The notes: a model not told the origin generated them from the sequence alone. A stretch of 64,000 nt of DNA from an uncultured Desulfobacterales bacterium (GCA_937915545.1 CALGIJ010000006.1:1-64000), one strand, 5' to 3'. Shown: positions 52,364 through 61,743, numbered from the stretch's first letter. Numbers and translations are program-made.

Positions 52364-54037
52364 CTACAGACCGGTGCGCTGCGGGTATTCGGCGATAAAG
52401 CGCAGCCAGTCCTTCTCCACCTCGGTATCCGCCTGAGCCTCGCCGCGCACCACGGCGACGAAATGGCGGTGCTGCTCATCGAAGGGTGCGATGCGCCCCG
52501 CCGCCAGGGCATCCAGCCAGCGCCCAACATGGCGGATGCAGTAGCGCCCCAGCGGCGAGTAGTCGCCGACTAAAGGCAGGTCGTAGCCGCCTTTGAACAG
52601 CTCCGCCATATGCTCCTCGGGATAGGGGACGCGCACCGCCTCGATGGCCGCCATAACCGTGGCGATGGCCTGGGGGTCGGCGAGAACGCCGCTGTGGGTG
52701 GCGTCGAAGCCTACCTGCTTTGTCGCCTCCTCCTGGGCCTCGCGGCACAGCTGACTGGAGAGGGGCACCACGCCATCGCTGTTCTCCCCCACCTTGACCG
52801 TGCTCTCGTTGCCGAAGGCATAGAGCAGATGGTAATCGAGCCCCGCCGGCAGCTTTTTGCGGCGCAGCTGACGCATGAACTCGCTCGACGGGTCGACATC
52901 GCGCCACGAGGGGATGAGCACCGGCCCCTGCGCCGCCATGGCCGCCGCCGGGTGGCCGCCGAGAGGGCTGGCGACCGTCACCAGCGCGGCGACGCGGTTC
53001 TCCCCCTCCCTGCCCTCCAGGTGATTGAAGGCCTCGCGCACAACCAGGCCGCCCATGCTGTGGGCGACGATCACCATCTCGATCTGGCCGAGGGAAAAGG
53101 TCTTGCCGGAGAGGAAGATCTTATGGAACATCTCGCCCAGCTGGCCGAGATCGTAGCCGGAAGGGTAGTAGAAGAACCAGGGGCGATAGCGCCTGCGGTC
53201 GAGGTGGGGAAGGATGGCGGAAAAATCGCGGGGGCTGCCGCCGATGCCGTGCACGAAGACCACCGGCACCTTGTAGCCGAGGTCCTCTTCCAGGGCATAG
53301 AACATCATCGGCGCCTCCTCCATGAACACGGCCGGCTCGTACATGCCGAGGGAGGCCATCTGCGGCGAGAAGAGGTCGTCGTCGAGGGACCTGATCGACC
53401 CCGGCGGGAAGAAGAGCGACTCGGCCAGGGGCGGGCTGACGTTCACTTCGAGCCGGAAATCCGCGGCAAGGCGGCGCGCTTGCGCTGACAGGGGCGCCGC
53501 CAGGTCGATGTGGTATTCGCCGAGGACCTTGCCCGGCAGGGCCTGCGGGTCGAGGTGCAGGAGGCGCCCGCCAACCACCTCGTCAGCGGTATAGACGCCG
53601 TCATGGTTGAGGTCGCTGACCACCATCAGCCGATACTGCCCGGCGGGAAGATTGAGCCCGTAGTAGTTGTCCGGCCTGGCACGGTGGCTGACATCGACCA
53701 CCTCGCCTTCGCGGTGCATGTCGGAGACGGCGAGCAGCGCCGTCGCCTGCAGGTTGAGGCCGCTGCCGTTCTCGACGCGCCCGAAGACGAAAAAGGTGCT
53801 GCTGCTCAGCATATGCTTGTAGAGCCGCTGGCTGGGGGCCTCGCGGTAGCGCTGCATGAGGCCGGCCTGCTTGAGGCCGCTTTCCAGGTACGAGCAGCCG
53901 CAAAGCGCGATGGAGGCCAGCGCCACGAGCGGCACCAGCAAAGCCTTGCCTTTGCGCCGGACTTCACGGCCCGCTGGCGTCGCGGCCGTTCCGCCTGGTA
54001 CGCGTCCCGCGTTCCTCCCCACCATGCCGACAGCCAC
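52364..54037 (-). CDS. lipoprotein alpha/beta hydrolase
   Basis: A 557-residue protein. The leader LLVPLVALASIALCGCSYLE has a lipobox (LCGC), so it is probably outer-membrane anchored. A ~200-residue strand-rich domain (YRLMVVSDLNHDGVYTADEV) precedes the hydrolase domain: VVFVHGIGGSPRDF for the oxyanion loop, IVAHSMGGLVVRE with the nucleophile Ser in AHSMGG, NSDGVVPLSS with a catalytic Asp and DATHSGVLADP with a likely His. Start is GTG 54037, with AAGGAGAG upstream. Substrate probably a lipid or ester. Confidence 0.82.
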   Translation of the reverse strand: MAVGMVGRNAGRVPGGTAATPAGREVRRKGKALLVPLVALASIALCGCSYLESGLKQAGLMQRYREAPSQRLYKHMLSSSTFFVFGRVENGSGLNLQATALLAVSDMHREGEVVDVSHRARPDNYYGLNLPAGQYRLMVVSDLNHDGVYTADEVVGGRLLHLDPQALPGKVLGEYHIDLAAPLSAQARRLAADFRLEVNVSPPLAESLFFPPGSIRSLDDDLFSPQMASLGMYEPAVFMEEAPMMFYALEEDLGYKVPVVFVHGIGGSPRDFSAILPHLDRRRYRPWFFYYPSGYDLGQLGEMFHKIFLSGKTFSLGQIEMVIVAHSMGGLVVREAFNHLEGREGENRVAALVTVASPLGGHPAAAMAAQGPVLIPSWRDVDPSSEFMRQLRRKKLPAGLDYHLLYAFGNESTVKVGENSDGVVPLSSQLCREAQEEATKQVGFDATHSGVLADPQAIATVMAAIEAVRVPYPEEHMAELFKGGYDLPLVGDYSPLGRYCIRHVGRWLDALAAGRIAPFDEQHRHFVAVVRGEAQADTEVEKDWLRFIAEYPQRTGL

Positions 54038-54049
54038 CCCGCCTCTCCT

Positions 54050-54859
54050 TCAGGCAGTGACGCCGAACAGCTGCGGCTCCTTGCGCGCCGCGCAGTTCTC
54101 GGCAAGCCAGGTGGATATCTTGAGCATCATCGGGTCTTCCCAGAACCGCGCGTCCTCCGGGCAGCTCTTGATGCAGGCACAACAGCGGATGCAGGCGGCA
54201 ACCTCGGTGGTCACCTGCTCCGCAACGACGATGGCTGCGGTGGGGCAGACGCCGGCGCAAACGCCACAGAGGGTGCAGCGCTCCACGTTGGTGGCCGGAA
54301 CGACGTTCATCGCCCTCGGGCCGCCCTCGTAAGGGAAGCGCCCGGGGATGGACAAGGTGCCGAGGTCGGAAAGCGATGTCATCCCGGCCAGCTTATCCCT
54401 GACCGCGCCCCCGAAGGCCGCCGCCAGACCGAGGTCCGGGCCATCGGGACGGCCGACGGCGATGGGCAAGGCGCGGGTTGAAAAGGAGTGCTCGCCGATA
54501 AAGGCGGCGCCGGCCACCGGGACGAAGCCCTGCTCCACCGCCAGGTCTTTCAGCTCGAGCAGGGCGTCTTCGAAGTCGCGGTTGCCGTAGACGACGACCA
54601 CCACCGCCGGGGTCTTGTCGCCCCTGACCGTGCGCAGACGGCTGATCGCCTCGGCCGGCAGACGCCCGCCGTAGACCGGGGCGCCGATGATCGCCAGGCC
54701 GTCGCCGCCAAGCTGCGTCGCTGGCCGTCCCGCGTCGGGCGGCGTGAGGTTGACCGCCTCGACCTTGGCGGCCTTGAAGCCGTTGGCGATGCCGACGAGG
54801 ATTTTCCGGGTGGTGCCGGTCGGCGAGAAACTGACGACATATGCTGTGTTGAGTTCCAT
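54050..54859 (-). CDS. flavodoxin-ferredoxin fusion protein (EFR1 type)
   Basis: A 269-residue protein with an N-terminal flavodoxin-like domain (SFSPTGTTRK phosphate loop, AIIGAPVYGGRLP) and a C-terminal two-cluster ferredoxin (CTLCGVCAGVCPTA and CIRCCACIKSCPED). It is a small electron carrier joining FMN and two 4Fe-4S clusters, common in strict anaerobes. The partner is unknown. It lies 12 bases upstream of the lipoprotein hydrolase gene. Confidence 0.92.
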   Translation of the reverse strand: MELNTAYVVSFSPTGTTRKILVGIANGFKAAKVEAVNLTPPDAGRPATQLGGDGLAIIGAPVYGGRLPAEAISRLRTVRGDKTPAVVVVVYGNRDFEDALLELKDLAVEQGFVPVAGAAFIGEHSFSTRALPIAVGRPDGPDLGLAAAFGGAVRDKLAGMTSLSDLGTLSIPGRFPYEGGPRAMNVVPATNVERCTLCGVCAGVCPTAAIVVAEQVTTEVAACIRCCACIKSCPEDARFWEDPMMLKISTWLAENCAARKEPQLFGVTA

Positions 54860-54979
54860 GGCTGCTCCTCAAGGTAAGGGTGCTGTTGCTGCTGGCGTAT
54901 TGAGCGAATGCACTATAGCCCGGTTTGTTTGCGAACCCCAGCCCTCTTTTCGCCGGACGGCCATGACATGGAGAGAAAA

Positions 54980-55585
54980 TCAGTCCAGGGGCAGAATCTG
55001 CACGGCGATGGTCCACATGGTCAGCCACACCCCGATATCGAGAATCCGCCAGGCCAGCGGTTTTCTGAACACCGGGGCCAGGGCCCGGCCGCAGAGGCTG
55101 AGGGCGAAAAACCACAAGAGCGAGGCGGAGCTGGCGCCAAGGGCGAAGAGATAGCGACCGTGGCCCTCGAAGCGGCCGCTTATGCCGCCGAGGAGGACGA
55201 TGGTGTCGAGATAGACATGGGGGTTGAGCAGGGTCACCGCCAGCGTCGCCGCCAGCACGGCCATGCGCGTCTGCCCGGCCAGACGCTCGTCGGCCTGCAG
55301 CACGCCGCCGCCATAGGCCGAGCGCAAGGCGCGGCAGCCATAGAGGAAGAGGAAGATGGCGCCGCCATAGCCGGCAATGTCGCGCAGCAGGGGGTGCTGC
55401 GCGACCAGCGTCCCCACTCCGGCCGCGCCGAGGAAGATGAGCGCGGCGTCGCAAAAGCTGCACACCGCGGCCACCAGCCAGTTGTGCTCGCGGCGCACCC
55501 CCTGGGCGAGCACGTGGGCGTTCTGCGCCCCGATGGCGATTATCAGCCCGGCCCCGGTACCCATGCCCTGTAAAAATGCAATCAT
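54980..55585 (-). CDS. argO: LysE/ArgO-family amino-acid exporter
   Basis: A 201-residue, six-helix exporter. The N-terminal GTGAGLIIAIGAQNAHVLAQGVRR and NPHVYLDTIVLLGG (ArgO/LysE signature) are clear. It presumably exports arginine or lysine. ATG 55585 is used; the track start 12 codons upstream lacks a ribosome site. It is divergently transcribed from argP-like 55685, the classical regulator/exporter pair. Confidence 0.9.
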   Translation of the reverse strand: MIAFLQGMGTGAGLIIAIGAQNAHVLAQGVRREHNWLVAAVCSFCDAALIFLGAAGVGTLVAQHPLLRDIAGYGGAIFLFLYGCRALRSAYGGGVLQADERLAGQTRMAVLAATLAVTLLNPHVYLDTIVLLGGISGRFEGHGRYLFALGASSASLLWFFALSLCGRALAPVFRKPLAWRILDIGVWLTMWTIAVQILPLD

Positions 55586-55684
55586 GTTTCCCTCCTCTGC
55601 TTGCCTTGTTGCCGTCACCATAGTACAGGGAGGATGATAAAGTAAAATTAAACGTTTTTATAATCCATTAGCACAGGTAATACC
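55586..55684. promoter_or_regulatory. argO-argP divergent control region
   Basis: This 99-base AT-rich gap holds both promoters. TATAAT at 55659-55664 reads towards argP. On the other strand TTTACT and TATGGT (18-base spacer) fit argO. LysR-type ArgP normally binds here with arginine or lysine as co-effector; no specific operator was matched. Confidence 0.5.
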
Positions 55685-56584
55685 ATGTTCGAGTATCGCA
55701 ATATCGAGGCCTTCGCCATGGTCATCCTGCAAGGCGGTTTCGAGAAGGCGGCGCGCCACCTCCACGTCACGCAGAGCGCGGTATCGCAGCGGGTGCGTCT
55801 CCTCGAGGAGCAATGCGGCCAGGTGCTGCTGCGGCGCTCCACCCCGCCCGAGCCCACTGAGGCTGGCCTGCCGCTGCTCCATCACTACCGCAAGGTGCGC
55901 CAGCTGGAAGACGACCTGCGGCTGTTCGATCCACAGGGCGGCGACGAGGGCTACAGCACCATCGCCATCGCCGTCAACGCCGACACCCTGGCCACCTGGC
56001 TGACCGGGGCGGTGGATGCCCTGCTCCACCGCCACCGCATCGTCCTCGACCTGCAGGTCGACGACCAGGACGCCACCCACGACCTGATGCGCGCCGGCCA
56101 TGTGTGGGGCTGTATCTCCACCCGCGCCGAACCGCTGCAGGGCTGCGGCGCCGAGCTGCTCGGCCGGGTGCGCTACGCCATGTTCGCCACCGCCCCCTTC
56201 CAGGAACGCTGGTTCCCGGAGGGCCTTACGGCAGAGCGTCTGGCCGTGGCGCCGATGGCGCGTTACAACCGCAAGGACGACCTCAACGCGCGGATTTTTC
56301 ACACCATCGGCCTGATTCCGACAAAGACGCCGCCGACCTTCTACCTGCCGTCGACGGAGATCTACGGGCAGTTCGTCGCCGCCGGGCGCTGCTGGGGCAT
56401 TTTACCGGAGCAGCAGAGCGGCCCGCTGCACAACGTCGGCAAGATCGTCAACCTCAGCCCGCAGCACTGGGTCGATGTGGTGCTCTACTGGCACAGCTGG
56501 AACCTCAAGTCGGAGCTGATGCAGGAATTCAGCCGGGACTTTCTCCTCGCGGCCAGGGCCCGGCTGCGGCCCTGGTCGGGCTAG
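55685..56584 (+). CDS. argP: LysR-family regulator ArgP (IciA)
   Basis: A 299-residue LysR protein: HTH FAMVILQGGFEKAARHLHVTQSAVSQRVRLLEEQ and substrate domain with IAIAVNADTLATWLTGAVDA, the ArgP-type segment. The ending QHWVDVVLYWHSWNLKSE is characteristic of ArgP. It should control the divergent exporter gene in response to basic amino acids. Confidence 0.92.
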   Translation: MFEYRNIEAFAMVILQGGFEKAARHLHVTQSAVSQRVRLLEEQCGQVLLRRSTPPEPTEAGLPLLHHYRKVRQLEDDLRLFDPQGGDEGYSTIAIAVNADTLATWLTGAVDALLHRHRIVLDLQVDDQDATHDLMRAGHVWGCISTRAEPLQGCGAELLGRVRYAMFATAPFQERWFPEGLTAERLAVAPMARYNRKDDLNARIFHTIGLIPTKTPPTFYLPSTEIYGQFVAAGRCWGILPEQQSGPLHNVGKIVNLSPQHWVDVVLYWHSWNLKSELMQEFSRDFLLAARARLRPWSG

Positions 56585-56750
56585 GCGCGCCGCTGGTGGA
56601 AAGTGCCCCCCGACCGGGCCGGGGCCCACTCTTCCATGGACTTTCCCCGACATACCCGGTACCATATCCCTCCTGAAAAGGCGGCGTGGCGGAGCAGCAA
56701 GGCCGCAGCCGCCAGCCCCTGAACCAATCTTAACCTCCTCAAGGTGCGAC

Positions 56751-57815
56751 ATGATCTATGCAGCCATCACCGGCTGGGGCAAGTGCCTGCCGCCCGCCGT
56801 ACTCTCCAATGACGACCTGGCCACCTTTCTCGACACCGACGACGAGTGGATCACCAGCCGGACCGGAATGAAAGAGCGGCGCATCTCCCATGTCGAGGTC
56901 TCCGAGCTGTCGGCCGTCGCCGCCGCCCGGGCGCTGGCCGCCGCCGGCAAGACCGCCGCCGACGTAGAGCTGATCGTCTTCGGCTCGACCACCTTCGACG
57001 AGATGTGCCCCAACGCCGCCTCCAACGTGCAGCGCCTGCTCGGGGCGAGCAACGCCGCCTGCATGGATGTCAATACCGCCTGCACCAGCGGCATGTACGG
57101 CCTGTCGACCGCCGCGGCGATGATCAAGTGCGGCGCCATCCGCTCGGCCATCGTCATCGGCGCCGAGGTCATCTCGAAGCTGATGGAGTGGAGCAACCGC
57201 AACGTCGCCGTGCTCTTTGGCGACGGCGCCGCCGCCCTCTACCTCGAGGCCAGCGACAAGGAGGAAGGGGTCATCGCCGAGTCCCTCGGCTGCTCCGGGG
57301 AATCCCGCGACATCCTCTCGGTGCAGGGCTGGGGCGCAAAGTACGCCGACAAGAAACGCCCCTTCGGCACCACCACCTGGCAGTTCCTCGGCCAGGATAT
57401 CTTCAAAAAGGCGGTGGCCGGCATGAGCCGCGCCTGCGAGAGGGTCATCGACAAGACGGCCATCGCCATCGACACCATCGACCTGGTGGTCCCCCATCAA
57501 GCCAACCTGCGCATCATCGACACCCTCACCAAAAAGCTCAAGCTGCCGCCGGAGAAAGTCTTCATCAATATCGAGCGCTATGGCAACATGTCGGCTGCCA
57601 CCGCCCTGGTGGCCCTGGTCGAGGCGGTCGAGGAGGGCCGTGTCACCCCGGGCTGCACCATCCTCATGCCGGCCTTCGGCGGTGGCCTGACCTGGAGCGC
57701 CCACCTGCTCAAGTGGGGCCAGCGCACCAAGGCCCTGGGCGAGACCGACATCGACCTGCCGCCCAACAGCCGCACCGGCCTGGAGATCGTCAACAGCATC
57801 CGCAACCCCGCCTGA
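56751..57815 (+). CDS. 3-oxoacyl-ACP synthase III (FabH-like)
   Basis: A 354-residue thiolase-fold enzyme. Catalytic triad: Cys111 in DVNTACTSGMYG, His249 in VVPHQANLR and Asn279 in ERYGNMSAA. The N-terminus AITGWGKCLPPAVLSNDDLA is FabH-like, but the protein is longer than E. coli FabH (317) by a C-terminal ~35 residues (RTKALGETDIDLPPNSRTGL). It stands alone without other fab genes, so a role in a special fatty-acid or secondary pathway is possible. Confidence 0.9.
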   Translation: MIYAAITGWGKCLPPAVLSNDDLATFLDTDDEWITSRTGMKERRISHVEVSELSAVAAARALAAAGKTAADVELIVFGSTTFDEMCPNAASNVQRLLGASNAACMDVNTACTSGMYGLSTAAAMIKCGAIRSAIVIGAEVISKLMEWSNRNVAVLFGDGAAALYLEASDKEEGVIAESLGCSGESRDILSVQGWGAKYADKKRPFGTTTWQFLGQDIFKKAVAGMSRACERVIDKTAIAIDTIDLVVPHQANLRIIDTLTKKLKLPPEKVFINIERYGNMSAATALVALVEAVEEGRVTPGCTILMPAFGGGLTWSAHLLKWGQRTKALGETDIDLPPNSRTGLEIVNSIRNPA

Positions 57816-58047
57816 GCGGCGCATCCGGCAGAGGCACCGGCCTTTGCTGGGATGGCTTGCTGACCGGAGGGCATGCCCGCCGCGATTGCTGGCGCCGGAA
57901 AAACGGCCAGGCAGGCATCCTCCACTCGGCTGGGCTGACCGTCCGGTTTCCGCCGCCCCCGACAGGCCACGGTCATGTGGCTTTCGGCAACAGCGCGTCT
58001 TGCGTCATAACCATGTCATATGGCGCGGTTCTCCCAACAAGTTTCCC

Positions 58048-58581
58048 TCATGTCGCCCCGTGGCGATGCATCCAGGAGTGCAGATGCCGCTCGACGGCGT
58101 AGTGCTGCTGCAGCTGCACCCCGGTCAGCCGCTCAAGGTAGCGCAGCTGGCGCGGATCGGCGGCGTGGCGGATGTTGTGGCAGAGATAGTTGAGGCAGAA
58201 CATCGGCTTGAAGAGAAACTGGCAGCCCTCCCCGGTGAGAAAGGTGCAGGAGTCGTCGTCATGGGGCAGCAGCCGTATGTCGACCCCGGCGAGGAGATTC
58301 ATCAGCAGCTGCAGCTGGTCGGTTTCTCCGGCCATAAAGGCGCTGCAGCATCCGCCCCCCTGCCGGGACGCGCAGTCGCAGCAGAAAGCGCCCAGGCCCA
58401 TCGCCTTCATATGGGCAGCGACGGCCTCCGCCCGATTCCCGAGATCGTGCAGGGCCTGCACCGTCTCACCGTCGGCGCGGAGGCCATCCCCCCAGCGGCT
58501 GCATAAAAGCCGGGCGGCGGCCACCTTCTCCTCCACTGCCGAGGCACCGTGCCGGCCTGCGACACAACCTGTCTCCCTCAT
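58048..58581 (-). CDS. Cys-rich hypothetical protein
   Basis: A 177-residue protein with many Cys in an N-terminal/central region: GAFCCDCASRQGGGCCSAFM, DSCTFLTGEGCQFLFKP and MFCLNYLCHNIR. The pattern suggests a metal or Fe-S binding fold, resembling small proteins annotated only as hypothetical in sulfate reducers. GGGGGAG precedes ATG 58581. Its stop is a TGA without signs of recoding: the next frame segment is short and unrelated. Confidence 0.6.
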   Translation of the reverse strand: MRETGCVAGRHGASAVEEKVAAARLLCSRWGDGLRADGETVQALHDLGNRAEAVAAHMKAMGLGAFCCDCASRQGGGCCSAFMAGETDQLQLLMNLLAGVDIRLLPHDDDSCTFLTGEGCQFLFKPMFCLNYLCHNIRHAADPRQLRYLERLTGVQLQQHYAVERHLHSWMHRHGAT

Positions 58582-58782
58582 CTTCTCCCCCTTCGCCTTC
58601 AATCCTGCCTGCCACCACACCCCTGACGACCTACCCCAGGCACTCTACCCGACCGGCGCGGCATAACCGAGAACAAGTTGGCGACATCCCCCGGCAGCGT
58701 GGCGGGGAACGCTCCGGCATCTCGCGCCTCTCACTTCCGCTCTTCTCGCCGCTTTTTCGTGGGCCGGCATTTCGCCATTTTA

Positions 58783-58792
58783 CGATATATCG
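58783..58792. promoter_or_regulatory. palindrome upstream of the sigma-54 promoter
   Basis: CGATATATCG (in TTTACGATATATCGAC) is a perfect 10-bp palindrome about 80 bases upstream of the -24 element, a distance typical of activator binding sites for sigma-54 promoters. Confidence 0.35.
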
Positions 58793-58870
58793 ACACCACA
58801 AAGATCGCACCCTGCAGGGCTCGTTCATTTATAGCTTTGTAATTAAGTCTCTTTTCATCATTGTATACCA

Positions 58871-58886
58871 TGGCACATCCCTTGCT
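58871..58886 (+). promoter_or_regulatory. sigma-54 (RpoN) promoter
   Basis: TGGCACATCCCTTGCT has the invariant GG and GC doublets exactly 10 bases apart and matches the -24/-12 consensus TGGCACR-N4-TTGCW nearly everywhere. It lies ~83 bases before the GPH transporter ATG. It implies control by an enhancer-binding activator. The gap 58582-58968 contains no other gene. Confidence 0.8.
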
Positions 58887-58968
58887 CATGGGGAGTATGC
58901 TGTTGCCAAGGGGGCAAGGCATGGGTCGGCATGCCTGCCGAGACATTCACCATGAGAAGGAGAGATAT

Positions 58969-60336
58969 ATGGAAGCACAAGGCCAAGGTTTGAGAAAATC
59001 CGTCATACATCTCTATGGATTGCCATCATTTGGCTTCCAGCTCTTTGTCAGTATGGAAATCTTCTTCTTTGCCGCGTTCTTGACCGATTACGCCAAGATT
59101 CCCGTGGCAATCGCCGGCACCGTACTGATGATCACCAGTATCTTCGACATCGTCTGGGTACCCACGGCGGGGGTTATCCTCGAAAAAAGCAACATGCGCT
59201 GGGGCAGATACCGCTCATGGATGCTGGTCGGCCCTCCGCTGGCGGTGATTTTTTACACCATGCAGTTCACCAAGATCGCTGACCCGACCCTCAACGCCAT
59301 CCTCATCTCCGTCGGCTTCATCGTCTCCCACCTCATCTGGAACCTCTTCTATGCCGGCCATGTCGCCATGAACAACTCCATGACCACGGTACGCGAGGAG
59401 CGCATCTCCATGGCCTCCAACCGTGGCATGTTCAACGCCCTCGGCGCCCTCGCCTTCTCGATGATCGGCGCCAAGTCCATCAAGACCCTCGGCGCGGGCG
59501 ACCAGGCCTGGGGCTGCACGCTGACCGTCCTCGCCACCGGCGCCGTCATGATCCTCTGCTACTGGATCCTCTTCGCCATGACCAAGGACTATGCCTACCA
59601 TCGCAAGCCGGGCACCAGCGCCGCGGCCGCCCCGGAAGAGAAGATGACCGTCGGCGAGATGCTCAAGCAGATCATCGTCAACCCGCCGCTGATCGGCCTG
59701 ATGATGGCCGAGCTCGGCCGCTTCCTCGGCCGCTTCATCATCTTCGGCCTCGCCTTCTACTATTTCAAGTATGTGGTCGTCAGCCTCGGCTCCATCTCAA
59801 CCTTCTTCACCGGCCTGACTGTCGTCGCCTTCTTCGGGGCCATGGCCTCGGCGCCTCTCGCCAAGAAATTCGGTGAACGCAACACCTACATCCTCTCGCT
59901 GACCCTCTTCATCATCGGTCTGGTACTCGTCTGGGCCTTGCCGATGAACTCCCTCTCCTTCATGGTGGTCATGTTCCTCGCTTACCTGGGATATGGCATG
60001 CCCGACGCCCTGAGCGTCGCCATGTACTCGGCGACGGTCGACTATGGCGAGTGGAAGACCGGCAAGAACGCCCGCGGCTTCATCATGTCGCTGATCAGCT
60101 TCCCCATCAAGACCGCCATCTTCGTGAGAAGCATCATCATCACCGCCGTGCTCGTCTCCGCCGGCTATGTCGCCGATATGGCGCCGACTCCGGAGCTGAT
60201 CTCCGGCATCAAGGCAGGCATCGCCCTGGTTCCGGCCCTGTTTATCGGGGCCGGCCTGGTGATCATCGTGCTGCTCTATCGCATCACCCCACAGAAACAC
60301 CGGGAGATGCTGGAGGAGATCGCCGCCCGCAAGTAA
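58969..60336 (+). CDS. GPH-family cation symporter (glycoside-pentoside-hexuronide type)
   Basis: A 455-residue, twelve-segment transporter. The opening KSVIHLYGLPSFGFQLFVSM and the loop segment GRYRSWMLVGPPLAVIFY match GPH/MelB symporters, as does SVAMYSATVDYGEWKTGKNA. GAAGGAGAGATAT precedes ATG 58969; an upstream in-frame ATG at 58861 falls over the sigma-54 promoter and is rejected. First gene behind that promoter. It probably imports a glycoside or related methoxylated compound, or exports a product. Confidence 0.85.
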   Translation: MEAQGQGLRKSVIHLYGLPSFGFQLFVSMEIFFFAAFLTDYAKIPVAIAGTVLMITSIFDIVWVPTAGVILEKSNMRWGRYRSWMLVGPPLAVIFYTMQFTKIADPTLNAILISVGFIVSHLIWNLFYAGHVAMNNSMTTVREERISMASNRGMFNALGALAFSMIGAKSIKTLGAGDQAWGCTLTVLATGAVMILCYWILFAMTKDYAYHRKPGTSAAAAPEEKMTVGEMLKQIIVNPPLIGLMMAELGRFLGRFIIFGLAFYYFKYVVVSLGSISTFFTGLTVVAFFGAMASAPLAKKFGERNTYILSLTLFIIGLVLVWALPMNSLSFMVVMFLAYLGYGMPDALSVAMYSATVDYGEWKTGKNARGFIMSLISFPIKTAIFVRSIIITAVLVSAGYVADMAPTPELISGIKAGIALVPALFIGAGLVIIVLLYRITPQKHREMLEEIAARK

Positions 60337-60349
60337 GCGGACCGCACCA

Positions 60350-60384
60350 GCGGCTGGTGTCCATGGCAGTCGGACACCAGCCGC
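60350..60384 (+). repeat. intercistronic 13-bp hairpin
   Basis: GCGGCTGGTGTCC (60350-60362) pairs perfectly with GGACACCAGCCGC (60372-60384) around a 9-base loop, 14 bases past the GPH stop. No U-run follows, so it is more likely an mRNA processing or stabilising element than a full terminator. Confidence 0.55.
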
Positions 60385-60447
60385 CACAAGGCAGATTGGC
60401 CACAAGGCCCTCAACCCTGACCCGCCAACGATACGCAGGAGAACGCC

Positions 60448-61743
60448 ATGAACGACCCGCGCCGCACTCTCGACCAGGAGAAGATGAGCCGACTGCAGAT
60501 TGGCGTGGTGGCTATCACCACGCTCTTGAACGCCATCGATGGGCTCGACGTGCTCTCCATCAGTTTCGCCGCGCCGGGCATCGCCCGAGAGTGGGGCACC
60601 AGCCAGGCGGCGCTCGGGGTTGTCATGTCGATGGAACTCATTGGCATGGCCATCGGTTCCTTTCTGCTCGGCGGGGTGGCCGACCGTATCGGCCGGCGCC
60701 GTACCCTGCTCGGCTGCCTCCTGGCCATGACCATCGGCATGTTCTTCGTGCCGACGGCTAGCAACACCGTCGAGCTTTCCATCTGGCGCGTCGTGGTCGG
60801 CCTGGGCATCGGCGGCATCCTCGCCTGCGTCAATGCGGTGGTCGCCGAGTTCACCAACGTCAAGCGGCGCGGCCTGTGCATCTCCATCATGGTCATCGGC
60901 TACCCCCTGGGCGGCATCTTCGGTGGCATGCTCGCCGCGAAACTGCTCGAGACCCACGACTGGCGGGCGATATTCTATCTTGGCGCCATCCTTACCGCCG
61001 TCTGCATCCCGCTGGTATTCTTTTTCGTCCCGGAATCCATCCACTGGCTCTGCCAGAAACAACCGCGGGGCGCCCTCAAGAAGATCAACAAGGCTCTGGC
61101 GCGGATGAATTTCCCCAGTGTCGACGAACTGCCAGCCCAGAACCTCGCCGGACAGCGGCAGAGCATCGCCGGGATCTTTTCCCCGGCCCTCCTCGCCACC
61201 ACCCTGGTCTTGGTAATCGCCTATTTCATGCACATCACCACTTTCTACTTCATCCTCAAATGGTCGCCGAAGATCGTCGCCGACATGGGCTTTTCCCCGG
61301 CCATGGCCGGTGGCGTACTGGTTGCCGCCAATATCGGCGGCGCCCTGGGCGGGGCGATCTTCGGCTGGCTGACGACACGCATCGCCTTAAAGAAGCTGAC
61401 CGTGGCCATCATGTTTCTCACCACCCTGTCGGTAGCCCTCTTCGGCCAGGCTTCCGCCGACCTCGACAAGATCAAGATGCTCGCCGCCTTTGCCGGGTTC
61501 TTTGGCAACGCCGGTATTTCCGGGCTGTACTCGATCCTCGCCATCGCCTTTCCCACCGAGGTGCGCGCCACCGGCTCGGGCTTCGTCATCGGCGTCGGCC
61601 GGGCCGGCGCGGTGATCTCGCCGATCCTCGCCGGCGTGCTCCTTCACGCCGGGGCGGGGCTGCCCGTGGTGGCCGCGGCCATGGGCCTGGGGTCGCTGTT
61701 CGCCGGCCTGGTCCTCATGTTCTTTACCATCCGCAACGCCTAA
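60448..61743 (+). CDS. AAHS-family aromatic-acid/H+ symporter
   Basis: A 431-residue MFS transporter. The AAHS signature Asp pair is Asp31 and Asp34 in NAIDGLDVLSISFA; the loop ADRIGRRRTLLGC is the MFS motif A; EFTNVKRRGLCISIMVIGYP and GYPLGGIFGGMLA are typical of PcaK/VanK/MhpT-like proteins. Members import aromatic acids such as 4-hydroxybenzoate and vanillate. It directly precedes the methyltransferase genes, which makes a methoxylated aromatic acid the likely substrate. Confidence 0.87.
   Translation: MNDPRRTLDQEKMSRLQIGVVAITTLLNAIDGLDVLSISFAAPGIAREWGTSQAALGVVMSMELIGMAIGSFLLGGVADRIGRRRTLLGCLLAMTIGMFFVPTASNTVELSIWRVVVGLGIGGILACVNAVVAEFTNVKRRGLCISIMVIGYPLGGIFGGMLAAKLLETHDWRAIFYLGAILTAVCIPLVFFFVPESIHWLCQKQPRGALKKINKALARMNFPSVDELPAQNLAGQRQSIAGIFSPALLATTLVLVIAYFMHITTFYFILKWSPKIVADMGFSPAMAGGVLVAANIGGALGGAIFGWLTTRIALKKLTVAIMFLTTLSVALFGQASADLDKIKMLAAFAGFFGNAGISGLYSILAIAFPTEVRATGSGFVIGVGRAGAVISPILAGVLLHAGAGLPVVAAAMGLGSLFAGLVLMFFTIRNA

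Noticed and set aside
58048..58050. TGA of the Cys-rich protein as a possible Sec codon
   Set aside because: The frame after it is short, unrelated in composition and not followed by Cys-motif context.
59797..61233. A 478-codon minus-strand frame
   Set aside because: Antisense to the two transporter genes; His/Asp/Gly-rich shadow.
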